Part shown: piece by piece, positions 1 through 6,954 of the stretch
Numbering within the stretch: position 1 is the first letter of the stretch
Layout: the number at the start of each line of letters is the position of its first letter
Assembly: GCA_903925515.1 (NCBI GenBank)
Contig: CAIYFP010000035.1
Coordinates: 1 to 17,533 of the forward strand
From: an uncultured Verrucomicrobiota bacterium
GTDB lineage: Bacteria; Verrucomicrobiota; Verrucomicrobiia; Limisphaerales; UBA9464
Reading direction: 5' to 3'
Length of the DNA stretch: 17,533 nucleotides
Program-made: the position numbers and the translations under genes
The notes under the pieces: generated by a model
Told to the model about the DNA's origin: nothing
The model's input: only the letters and a program-made list of their open reading frames with translations
The model's database searches: none

Positions 1-165
1 GATTTCTCCAGCAGGCTGCTCAAGGCCATCCAAGCCCAGTTCGGGACTGATTCGGAGGAGTACGCCATTGCCGGCGGGGTGCGCCCCCGGGATCGCCGCC
101 GTGCCACGCGCCGCGACAACGAGGGAGAGGACGTCGCGTCCGCCCCTCCGGCAGCCCAATCGTAA
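1..165 (+). CDS. C-terminal end of an unrecognised protein (5' end outside the window)
   Basis: The first reading frame is open from the left edge to a TAA at 163-165 and encodes 54 residues. The visible part begins with a helical-looking stretch (DFSSRLLKAIQAQFG), continues through EEYAIAGGVRPRDRRR, and ends in a basic then acidic, Ala/Pro-rich tail. I do not recognise the family. The well-formed amphipathic start and the hairpin beginning 22 nt after the stop support a real gene end. The fragment is short, so a chance open frame in GC-rich DNA cannot be excluded. No function is assigned. Confidence 0.5.
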   Translation, partial: DFSSRLLKAIQAQFGTDSEEYAIAGGVRPRDRRRATRRDNEGEDVASAPPAAQS

Positions 166-187
166 GCCGTCGTTCGTGGCATGTCGC

Positions 188-234
188 CCGTGGCCGCGTG
201 CGCTCGTGTGCGCCCGTGTGCGTCGCGGCCACGG
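188..234. terminator. Strong GC hairpin downstream of the first gene
   Basis: A perfect 11-bp inverted repeat pairs 188-198 (CCGTGGCCGCG) with 224-234 (CGCGGCCACGG) around a 25-nt loop. The loop carries two copies of CGTGTGCG. It starts 22 nt after the TAA of the left-edge gene, which is the right place for a terminator. No T-tract follows, so a classical intrinsic terminator is not shown. It could equally be an mRNA 3'-end stabilising structure or a protein site. Confidence 0.4.
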
Positions 235-352
235 TACCAAGACTTTGGGCGCAACGACCCTTCCAGCCTCATGGCCCACCCCACCCCGCCGGCAACAAAC
301 ATTCTGGCGCCATTCGCACCCACGGATCCGCCGGACGGTTACCTTGAAGCAA

Positions 353-393
353 CCCAACACCCGCGAATTGTGGGACACGACGCGAGTGTTGGG
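353..393. promoter_or_regulatory. Long inverted repeat upstream of the S41 protease gene
   Basis: 353-360 (CCCAACAC) pairs perfectly with 386-393 (GTGTTGGG). After one C/A mismatch (361/385), 362-365 (CGCG) pairs with 381-384, leaving a 15-nt loop, so 12 of 13 positions pair. It lies 90 nt upstream of the protease ATG at 483. A weak promoter-like pair, TTGAAG at 344-349 and ATTGTG at 367-372 with 17-nt spacing, would put the -10 inside the loop, but this match is poor. The repeat could be an operator or a structured leader. Rest of 166-482: the hairpin at 188-234 and a run of seven C at 457-463; I see no gene. Confidence 0.35.
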
Positions 394-482
394 CACGGCG
401 CGTCCCATGGCGGCACCCTCATGGGCGCGCCGGCCTGATTCCTCGTTTGGCACCAACCCCCCCAAGGGGTAGGCTGCGGCGC

Positions 483-3002
483 ATGAAGTCATGGAACGTG
501 GCGGCGTGGTGGGTCCTCTCGGTGCTCCACCTCTGGGGTGCCGACGCCACCAAGCCCGTCCTGCCCGCCGAGAAGGCGGCCGACATCTCCAAGTTCACCA
601 ACGCCCTCCACCTCTCCGCCCCCGACGGCGCCGGCACCGTCGCCCAGATCGTCGGTCGTTCCCTCGAGCGCCTTCACTTCTCCCGCATGCGCTTCAAGGA
701 CGAGGTCAGCGCCCGCATGTTCAACCGGTATCTCGAGGCCCTCGACCCCCAGCGCTTCTACTTCCTCCAGTCCGACCTCGCCGACTTCGAGAAGTTCCGG
801 CTGCGCCTCGACGAGCTCACCATGATCGAGAAGGACGTCCAGCCCGCCTACGATGTCTTCAACCGCTTCCTCGGGCGCTTCGACCAGCAGTACGCCCATG
901 TCTCCAGGCTCCTCAAGGAGGGAAAATTCAACCTCGACCGCGACGACCGCATGGTCATCAACCGCAAGGAGGAACCCCGCCCCAAGGACCTCGCCGAAGC
1001 CAGCCGCCTCTGGACCGAGCGCCTCCGGTTCGAGTACCTCGCCGAGAAGCTCAACCAGACCGAGATCCCCGAGCTTTCCACCAACGCGTGGCGCAAGATC
1101 TCCGGGCTCGACGCCGACGCCCCCGTCCCCAACTCCCTGCCCACCTCCCTCAAGCGCCCCCTCGGCACCAACGTCCTCGCCGACCTCGAAGCCCTCGTCG
1201 GCAAGGCCCATGCCTCCAACATCCTCGCCGAGGTCAACGCCTCCCGCTGGAGCTCGCGCCCCCAGCTCGAGGCCTACCTCGCCTCCAGGCTCCCCGCCGA
1301 GCGCCACTCCGAGATCCTCGACAAGCTCACCCGCCGCTACAACCGCACCCTCCGCACCCTCAAGCAGTACGAGCCCGACGAGGTCCTCCAGCTCTACCTT
1401 GACTCTCTCGCCCATGCCTACGACCCCCACAGCAACTACTTCGGCAAGAGCGAGCTCGACTCCTTCTCCATCCAGATGAACCTCAGCCTCTTCGGCATCG
1501 GTGCCACCCTCCAGGCCGAGGACGGCTACACCGTCATCCGCGCCGTCGTGCCCGGCAGCCCCGCCGCCCGCAGCAAGCAGGTCAACATCGGCGACAAGGT
1601 CGTCGCCGTCGCCCAGGGCGACGACGGCGAGTGGGTCGATGTCGTCGATGAAAAACTCAAGCGCGTCGTCGATCAAATCCGCGGCCCCAAGGGCTCCACC
1701 GTGCGCCTCACCATGATTCCGTCGGGCGGCGACGGCTCCGCACGCAAGCTCGTCACCATCGTCCGCGACGAGATCAAGCTCGAGGACGGCGAGGCCAAGG
1801 CCAAGCTCGTCGAGGTCCCGGACGGCAAGGGCGCCACGCGCCGCGTCGGCGTCATCGACCTCCCCTCCTTCTACGCCAACATGTCCGTCGGCATCGGCGG
1901 CAAGGGCTCCACCCGCAAGTCCACCACCGCCGACGTCGCCAAGCTCCTCCGCAAGCTCGTCGCCGAGAAGGCCGAGGGCATCATCCTGGACCTCCGCCGC
2001 AACGGCGGCGGCTCCCTCCCCGAGGCCGTCAACCTCACGGGCCTCTTCATCAAGACCGGCCCCGTCGTCCAGGTGAAGGAGTTCAACGGCCGCATCGACC
2101 AAGACGACGACAACGACCCGGCCGTCCTCTACGACGGCCCGCTCATGGTCCTCACCAGCCGCTTCAGCGCTTCCGCCTCCGAGATCGTCGCCGGCGCCCT
2201 CCAGGACTATGGCCGTGCCATCGTCGTCGGCGACACCACCACCCACGGCAAGGGCACCGTCCAGACCATCCAGGAACTCGGCCCCTTCCTGCCCGACTCC
2301 CCGCTCCCCCCGGGTGCCATCAAGGTCACCATCCGCAAGTTCTACCGCGCCTCCGGCGAGTCCACCCAGCTCAAGGGCGTCGTCCCCGACCTCATCCTCC
2401 CCTCCGTCAACAACTTCCTCGATTCCGGCGAGTCCTCCCTCACCAACGCCCTCCCGTGGGACACCATCGCCCCCGCCGAGTTCGACAAGTTCAACAGCAT
2501 CCAGCCCTTCCTCGCACGCCTCCGCGACCATTCGTCCAACCGCATCGCCGCCGACCGCGACTGGGACTACGTCCGCGAGGACATCAGCATCTTCCAGCGC
2601 AAGCAGGCCGAGAAGACCATCTCCCTCCACTACGACCAGCGCGTCCGCGAACGCCATGAGGACCGCGAACGCGCCGAGCGCCGCAAGAAGGAGCTCGCCG
2701 CGCGCGGCAGCAAGGAGCCCACCACCTACGAGATCACCCTCAAGCTCGCCGACCAACCCGGCCTCCCCCAGCCCCTCGGCAAGTCCAACGTCGTCGCCAC
2801 CAGCTCAGCCGACCTCAGGCTCGTCGGCAAGCCCAAGGCCTCCGACCCCGCCGCCCCCGAGCCCAAGCCCAAGGCGCCAAGCCCCGACGACGACGACGCG
2901 GAACCCGCCCCCGAGGCCGACGCCGCCATGGACGTTCACCTCCGCGAGGCCGAGCGGATCCTCCTCGACCTCATCCGCCTTGCCAAGGGGGCCAACGCCT
3001 GA
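483..3002 (+). CDS. prc: Carboxy-terminal processing (tail-specific) protease, peptidase family S41A
   Basis: Encodes 839 residues resembling periplasmic Prc/Tsp, which degrades or trims envelope proteins from their C-termini. The ATG at 483 is preferred over an in-frame TTG at 447 because it directly begins a signal peptide (MKSWNVAAWWVLSVLHLWG) and follows an AAGGGG stretch. Residues about 30-325 match the Tsp N-terminal domain, including the QRFYF and YDPHSNYF motifs. A PDZ domain starts near residue 337 (FGIGATLQ). The S41 core spans about 453-640, with a Ser/Lys dyad inferred as Ser564 (first Ser of SASE in RFSASASEIV) and Lys590 (HGKGTVQ). A Tsp-type C-terminal domain follows. E. coli Prc has 682 residues; the excess includes a Pro/Ala/Lys linker, a DDDDAEPAPEAD acidic patch and a final amphipathic helix. 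Third positions are overwhelmingly C. The gene stands alone and converges with the next gene. Confidence 0.93.
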   Translation: MKSWNVAAWWVLSVLHLWGADATKPVLPAEKAADISKFTNALHLSAPDGAGTVAQIVGRSLERLHFSRMRFKDEVSARMFNRYLEALDPQRFYFLQSDLADFEKFRLRLDELTMIEKDVQPAYDVFNRFLGRFDQQYAHVSRLLKEGKFNLDRDDRMVINRKEEPRPKDLAEASRLWTERLRFEYLAEKLNQTEIPELSTNAWRKISGLDADAPVPNSLPTSLKRPLGTNVLADLEALVGKAHASNILAEVNASRWSSRPQLEAYLASRLPAERHSEILDKLTRRYNRTLRTLKQYEPDEVLQLYLDSLAHAYDPHSNYFGKSELDSFSIQMNLSLFGIGATLQAEDGYTVIRAVVPGSPAARSKQVNIGDKVVAVAQGDDGEWVDVVDEKLKRVVDQIRGPKGSTVRLTMIPSGGDGSARKLVTIVRDEIKLEDGEAKAKLVEVPDGKGATRRVGVIDLPSFYANMSVGIGGKGSTRKSTTADVAKLLRKLVAEKAEGIILDLRRNGGGSLPEAVNLTGLFIKTGPVVQVKEFNGRIDQDDDNDPAVLYDGPLMVLTSRFSASASEIVAGALQDYGRAIVVGDTTTHGKGTVQTIQELGPFLPDSPLPPGAIKVTIRKFYRASGESTQLKGVVPDLILPSVNNFLDSGESSLTNALPWDTIAPAEFDKFNSIQPFLARLRDHSSNRIAADRDWDYVREDISIFQRKQAEKTISLHYDQRVRERHEDRERAERRKKELAARGSKEPTTYEITLKLADQPGLPQPLGKSNVVATSSADLRLVGKPKASDPAAPEPKPKAPSPDDDDAEPAPEADAAMDVHLREAERILLDLIRLAKGANA

Positions 3003-3009
3003 CACCACG

Positions 3010-3036
3010 CCGGGGTCCACCCACCGTGGCGCCCGG
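3010..3036. terminator. Possible bidirectional terminator hairpin between convergent genes
   Basis: The 37-bp gap between the convergent protease and DUF1553 genes can fold: 3010-3014 (CCGGG) with 3032-3036 (CCCGG), a 2x2 internal loop, then 3017-3020 (CCAC) with 3026-3029 (GTGG) around a 5-nt loop. There is no T-tract on either strand. Location is the main support; GC-rich DNA gives such pairings often. Confidence 0.3.
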
Positions 3037-3039
3037 GGC

Positions 3040-6000
3040 CTATTGGTTCAGTGCCTCGTCCGTGTTGAACAACGCGTTCGCCACCAGCATCCACGCCGCA
3101 AGGCGCCGCTTGTCCATGCCTGCTGGAAGCGGTGCAGCGCCCACCGACACCAGCTGCCGCGCGGCGGCGCCGTCCCGCGCGTAGGAACGTTCCTGCCGCG
3201 CCGCGAACTCCCGGAGACGCCTTGCCTCGGCCGCCGTGGGCCTGCGCCCCAAGGCATTCCTGAACGCAAAGTCCACGCGTTCGCCCACATCCTTGCCTCC
3301 CTCCGCGACGATCCGCTGCGCAAACACCCTCGCCGCCTCCAGCAGCGTCGGGTCGTTCAACCCCGCCAACGCCTGCAATGGCGTGTTCGTCCGCGGTCGT
3401 CGTGCCACGCACACCTCCCGGCTCGGCGCGTCGAACGTCGCGAACGTCGGGTACGTGCAGACCCGCCTCCAGAACGTGTACACGCCCCGGCGATACAGGT
3501 CCGGCCCGTCGCTCAACGGCCATTCGTCCATGCCAATCTCCGGCCGCAGGAACCCGATCTCCTTCCACAAGTTCGCCACCTGCACCGGATGCACGCTCGG
3601 CCCGCCCACCCTCGGGTTCATCAACCCGCTCACCGTCAGCGCATGGTCCCGGATCATCTCGCCGTCCATCCGGAACCGCGGCCCGCGCGACACCAGCCTG
3701 TTGTAGAAGTCCTTCTCCAGCCGCGCCTCGTCCGTCGCCGCGTCCTGCCGGTACGCCGCCGACATCACGATCATCCGCTGCATCGCCTTCACGTCCCAGC
3801 CCGTCCGCACGAACTCCGTCGCCAGCCAGTCCAGCAGCTCCGGATGTGACGGCGCCTCGCCTTGCCTCCCGAAGTCCTCCGACGTCTTCACGAGGCCCGT
3901 CCCAAAGGCCCGCTCCCAGAGCCGGTTCACCGCCACCCGCGCCGTCAGCGGATGCGCCGGGTCCACGAGCCACCTCGCCAGCGCCAGCCGGTTCGCCGCC
4001 ACGCCGCCCGGCAACGGCGGGAACACCGCCGGCACCCCCGGCTCGACCTGCTTGCCCTTCGTCAGGAAGTCGCCCCGCACCTGCACGTGCGTCTCCCGCG
4101 CCTTCTCGCCGCGCTCCTGCATCACCGGCGTCGTGAACTTCTCCGAGGCGAGCTGGCGCGCCCGCGCCTCCAGTCGTGCCAGCTCGCGCTCGGCCGCGCG
4201 CACGGCCCCGGAGGCGGACCGCTGGGCCGCGGCCAGCGCCTTGTCCTGCACGTCCGTCCTTTCCCTCGCGGCCAAACCGGCCCGGGCTTCCTCCGGCAAC
4301 GGCCACCATGCGGCGGGGTCCTTCGCCGTCGTCACCGAGATGCGGAACCGGCCCACGCAATGGCTGTTGCCGTGGTAATGGTCGAAGCGGAACGACAGCC
4401 GGCTCCCGCCCTTCGCGCCGGTTGGCTCCTTCAACTGCGCGACCATGAAGTGCCTCTCCCCGAAGCGCGGACCGATCGCCCAGCCCGTCCTCGGGTTGCG
4501 ATCCACCGCATGCTCCGCCCGGTAGTACTGCTGCTCCCAGTCCGCCCACGCCGTCGCGAACACCACGTTCGTGTCGCCCCTCGCCGGATCCCTCGACGAC
4601 GTCGCCGTCATCCCATGCGGCGTCGCCGTCATCCCGAATTCATCAAGGATGAAGTTCCCGGTCTGGCCCCAGCGCCCGGGGCCGCTCCTCGGCAGCGACG
4701 GGTCCGGGAGCACCTCCAGCAGGACCGCCGTGATGTCCGACATCTCCGTGTCCGCCTCCACCGTGATCGTGTCGTAGATGGGGTTGACCCCCGTCGCCAG
4801 CAGCGACCCGTCCGGAAGGTTGGTGTAGCCCGAGCCGCCGGTGGACACGGGATTCTTCAGGGCCAACGGCCTCCAGACCTCCCCGGCCGCGCGCATCCGC
4901 CGCTCCCACGCCCCGCGCTCCCGCGCCAGCGCCGCCTCGGCCGCCGCCAGTTCCCCACGCACCTCCCCAATCCGTCGCCGCACAAACGCCTCGGAATCCG
5001 CAAGGTCCGGCCGCGGCACATCGACCGTGGGCGCCACGCTGTAGTTGCCGCCGTCCGCCGTGTTGTTGAAGAACGCATACAGCCGGTAGTACTCCTCGTG
5101 CGTGATCGGGTCGTACTTGTGCGTGTGGCACTCCGCGCAGTTCAACGTGAGCCCCAGCCATGCCGTCCCCATGGTCGCCACGCGGTCCTTCACCGCCTTC
5201 GTCCGGTATTCCTCCGCGTCCCCGCCGCCCTCGTCGTTGATCTTCGTGTTCCGGTTGAACCCCGTCGCCACCCGCTGCGCCAGCGTCGGCGAGGGCAACA
5301 GGTCCCCCGCCAACTGCTCCACCGTGAACGCGTCGAACCGTTGGTTCCGGTTGAAGCTGTCGATCACCCAGTCCCGGTACGCCCAGATCGACCGCGCAAG
5401 GTCCACTTGGTACCCGTTCGAGTCCGCGTATCGCGCAAGGTCCAGCCAGCCTCGCGCCATCTGCTCGCCATAGTGCGGCGACGCCATCAACCGGTCCACC
5501 AGCCGGCCGTATGCCTCCGGCGAGCCATCCCTCTCGAACGCCTCCACCTCCGCCCATGTCGGCGGCAGCCCCGTCAGGTGCAACGACACCCGCCGAACCA
5601 GCGCCGCCCGGTCCGCCTCCGGCCGCATCGTCAACCCCTCCCTCGCCAGCCGCCCCGCGACGAACCGGTCGATGTCGTTCTCAATCCTCGCCCCGGGCGG
5701 CGCGACGGGCGGGACCGGCCGGACCGGTGCCCGGAACGCCCAGTGCCGCAAGGCCATCCCCTCCGGCCATGTTGCCCCCTCCTCGATCCAGCGCCGGATC
5801 AACGCCACCTCCTCCGGCCCAAGGCGCTCCCCCTTCGGCGGCATCACCTCGTCCGGGTCCCCGGACATCACCCGCGCCAGCATCTCGCTGCCCGCCGCAT
5901 CGCCGGGCTTCAGAGCCACCTTGCCGGACTTCCCCGGCTTCAACGCCGCCGCACGCGTGTCCAACCGCAGACCTCCCTTCTGCTGGTCCGCCCCATGGCA

Positions 6001-6153
6001 TTCGCTGCATCGCTTCACCAGCAACGGCTCCACCTCCCTCGCGAAGTCCACCGCCGCCGCCATGGCCGGGGCAACCCAGCATGCCGCCGCGACCATCGCC
6101 CACCCGGCCGCGCCCATGCCGTCGCCGAGCACCCATCTCCTGTGTGAATTCAT
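3040..6153 (-). CDS. Secreted planctomycete-type cytochrome c / DUF1549 / DUF1553 protein
   Basis: Encodes 1037 residues. The start at 6153 gives a signal peptide (MNSHRRWVLG..., hydrophobic to about residue 34, ending APAMAAA) and has GGAGT 8 nt upstream; an in-frame upstream start at 6210 lacks these features. Residues about 36-125 form the PSCyt1 domain, with heme-attachment motif CSECH at 49-53 and a candidate axial Met104 in DEVMPP. DUF1549 spans about 155-365 and contains the family's second motif, CAECH, at 339-343. Residues about 370-700 include an Arg/Glu/Ala-rich coiled-coil-like stretch and a beta-rich region. DUF1553 runs from about 712 to the end. Such proteins are abundant in Planctomycetota and Verrucomicrobiota; a redox role in polysaccharide breakdown has been proposed but remains unproven. 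The usual DUF1501 partner gene is absent here. The gene diverges from the flavin-reductase-like gene across 123 bp. Confidence 0.92.
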   Translation of the reverse strand: MNSHRRWVLGDGMGAAGWAMVAAACWVAPAMAAAVDFAREVEPLLVKRCSECHGADQQKGGLRLDTRAAALKPGKSGKVALKPGDAAGSEMLARVMSGDPDEVMPPKGERLGPEEVALIRRWIEEGATWPEGMALRHWAFRAPVRPVPPVAPPGARIENDIDRFVAGRLAREGLTMRPEADRAALVRRVSLHLTGLPPTWAEVEAFERDGSPEAYGRLVDRLMASPHYGEQMARGWLDLARYADSNGYQVDLARSIWAYRDWVIDSFNRNQRFDAFTVEQLAGDLLPSPTLAQRVATGFNRNTKINDEGGGDAEEYRTKAVKDRVATMGTAWLGLTLNCAECHTHKYDPITHEEYYRLYAFFNNTADGGNYSVAPTVDVPRPDLADSEAFVRRRIGEVRGELAAAEAALARERGAWERRMRAAGEVWRPLALKNPVSTGGSGYTNLPDGSLLATGVNPIYDTITVEADTEMSDITAVLLEVLPDPSLPRSGPGRWGQTGNFILDEFGMTATPHGMTATSSRDPARGDTNVVFATAWADWEQQYYRAEHAVDRNPRTGWAIGPRFGERHFMVAQLKEPTGAKGGSRLSFRFDHYHGNSHCVGRFRISVTTAKDPAAWWPLPEEARAGLAARERTDVQDKALAAAQRSASGAVRAAERELARLEARARQLASEKFTTPVMQERGEKARETHVQVRGDFLTKGKQVEPGVPAVFPPLPGGVAANRLALARWLVDPAHPLTARVAVNRLWERAFGTGLVKTSEDFGRQGEAPSHPELLDWLATEFVRTGWDVKAMQRMIVMSAAYRQDAATDEARLEKDFYNRLVSRGPRFRMDGEMIRDHALTVSGLMNPRVGGPSVHPVQVANLWKEIGFLRPEIGMDEWPLSDGPDLYRRGVYTFWRRVCTYPTFATFDAPSREVCVARRPRTNTPLQALAGLNDPTLLEAARVFAQRIVAEGGKDVGERVDFAFRNALGRRPTAAEARRLREFAARQERSYARDGAAARQLVSVGAAPLPAGMDKRRLAAWMLVANALFNTDEALNQ

Positions 6154-6161
6154 GCCGTTAA

Positions 6162-6166
6162 ACTCC
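6162..6166 (-). promoter_or_regulatory. Ribosome binding site fixing the start of the DUF1553 gene
   Basis: On the - strand, GGAGT lies 8 nt before the ATG at 6153. This supports 6153 as the start, leaving 6154-6276 as the divergent intergenic region. I see no clear sigma-70 promoter in that region. Confidence 0.6.
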
Positions 6167-6276
6167 GCAACGTTCCGCCCCGCCGCGCCGGTTGGCGAAC
6201 CCAATTCCATCGTTCACCTCCCCAACGCCCCTTTTCCCGTTGTCGGGCCTCCGCCCCGCGCGCTTGCCTTGCCCAC

Positions 6277-6885
6277 GTGCAGATCGACGCCTCCTCCGCC
6301 TCCGTCCGCGACGTGTACCAGTGGATGGTCCACACCATCCTGCCTCGCCCCATCGCATGGGTGTCCACCGTCGATGCCGCCGGCCGCGCCAACCTCGCCC
6401 CGTTCTCGTTCTTCATGGGCGTCTGCGCCAAGCCCCCCACCCTCCTGTTCTGCCCCGTCAACGACCGCCGCGGCCAGCCCAAGGACACCCTTCGCAACAT
6501 CGACGAGACCCGCGACTTCGTCGTGAACCTCGTCCCCGCCTCCCTCTGCAAGGCCATGAACGACACCGCAGCCTCCCTCCCTCACGGCGAGAGCGAGCTC
6601 GACCGCTTCAACATCCCCTCCATCCCCGCCCATCGCGTCCGCCCGCCCCGCGTCGCCGGCGCTCCCGTCTCCTTCGAGTGCGCGCTCGACCGCGTCATCC
6701 ATGTGGGCGAGGGCCCGGCCGGCGGAAACATCGTGCTCGGGCGCATCCTCCTCATCCATGTCGCCGACGACGTCCTCGGCCCCGACGGCATGCCAGACCC
6801 CGCCCGGATGGACCTCGTCGCGCGTGCTGGCTCCGACCTCTACCTCCGGGGCGGCGAGGGCATCCGGATGGCTCGCCCCGATTAA
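6277..6885 (+). CDS. Flavin reductase-like, FMN-binding split-barrel protein
   Basis: Encodes 202 residues from a GTG at 6277. No good ribosome binding site is visible, but the protein begins naturally there (MQIDASSASVRDVYQWM). The sequence LPRPIAWVSTVDAAGRANLAPFSFF at residues about 22-46 is typical of the flavin-reductase-like (DIM6/NTAB) family and contributes to the FMN site. KDTLRNI and DFVVNLV at about 69-83 and a later VPASLC stretch also fit. The product is expected to be cytoplasmic and to bind FMN; the substrate is not predictable, since the family includes flavin:NAD(P)H reductases and uncharacterised flavoproteins. Length is normal. It is divergent from the DUF1553 gene and 69 nt upstream of the hydrolase gene, with a hairpin between them, so co-transcription with the hydrolase is doubtful. 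Third positions are strongly C-rich. Confidence 0.85.
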   Translation: MQIDASSASVRDVYQWMVHTILPRPIAWVSTVDAAGRANLAPFSFFMGVCAKPPTLLFCPVNDRRGQPKDTLRNIDETRDFVVNLVPASLCKAMNDTAASLPHGESELDRFNIPSIPAHRVRPPRVAGAPVSFECALDRVIHVGEGPAGGNIVLGRILLIHVADDVLGPDGMPDPARMDLVARAGSDLYLRGGEGIRMARPD

Positions 6886-6887
6886 CC

Positions 6888-6903
6888 CCCGCGCCGACGC
6901 GGG
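6888..6903 (+). terminator. Terminator-like hairpin after the flavin reductase-like gene
   Basis: Three bases after the TAA stop, 6888-6893 (CCCGCG) pairs perfectly with 6898-6903 (CGCGGG) around the tetraloop CCGA. Only TT follows, so there is no true T-tract. Its position right after the stop makes a terminator or 3'-end stabiliser plausible. Confidence 0.4.
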
Positions 6904-6954
6904 TTGGCGAAGGCCCAAGCTCGCAACCCACGGCAAGATCCCTAGGGTGCGCCC

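Noticed and set aside
489..2756. 755-residue open frame on the - strand opposite the S41 protease
   Set aside because: Its translation is low-complexity (Gly/Val/Asp/Glu/Leu-rich) with no motif. It arises from the strong C bias at third positions of the protease gene.
3862..6147. 761-residue open frame on the + strand opposite the DUF1553 gene
   Set aside because: The translation is Arg/Pro/His-rich with no domain, while the other strand encodes an intact multidomain protein.
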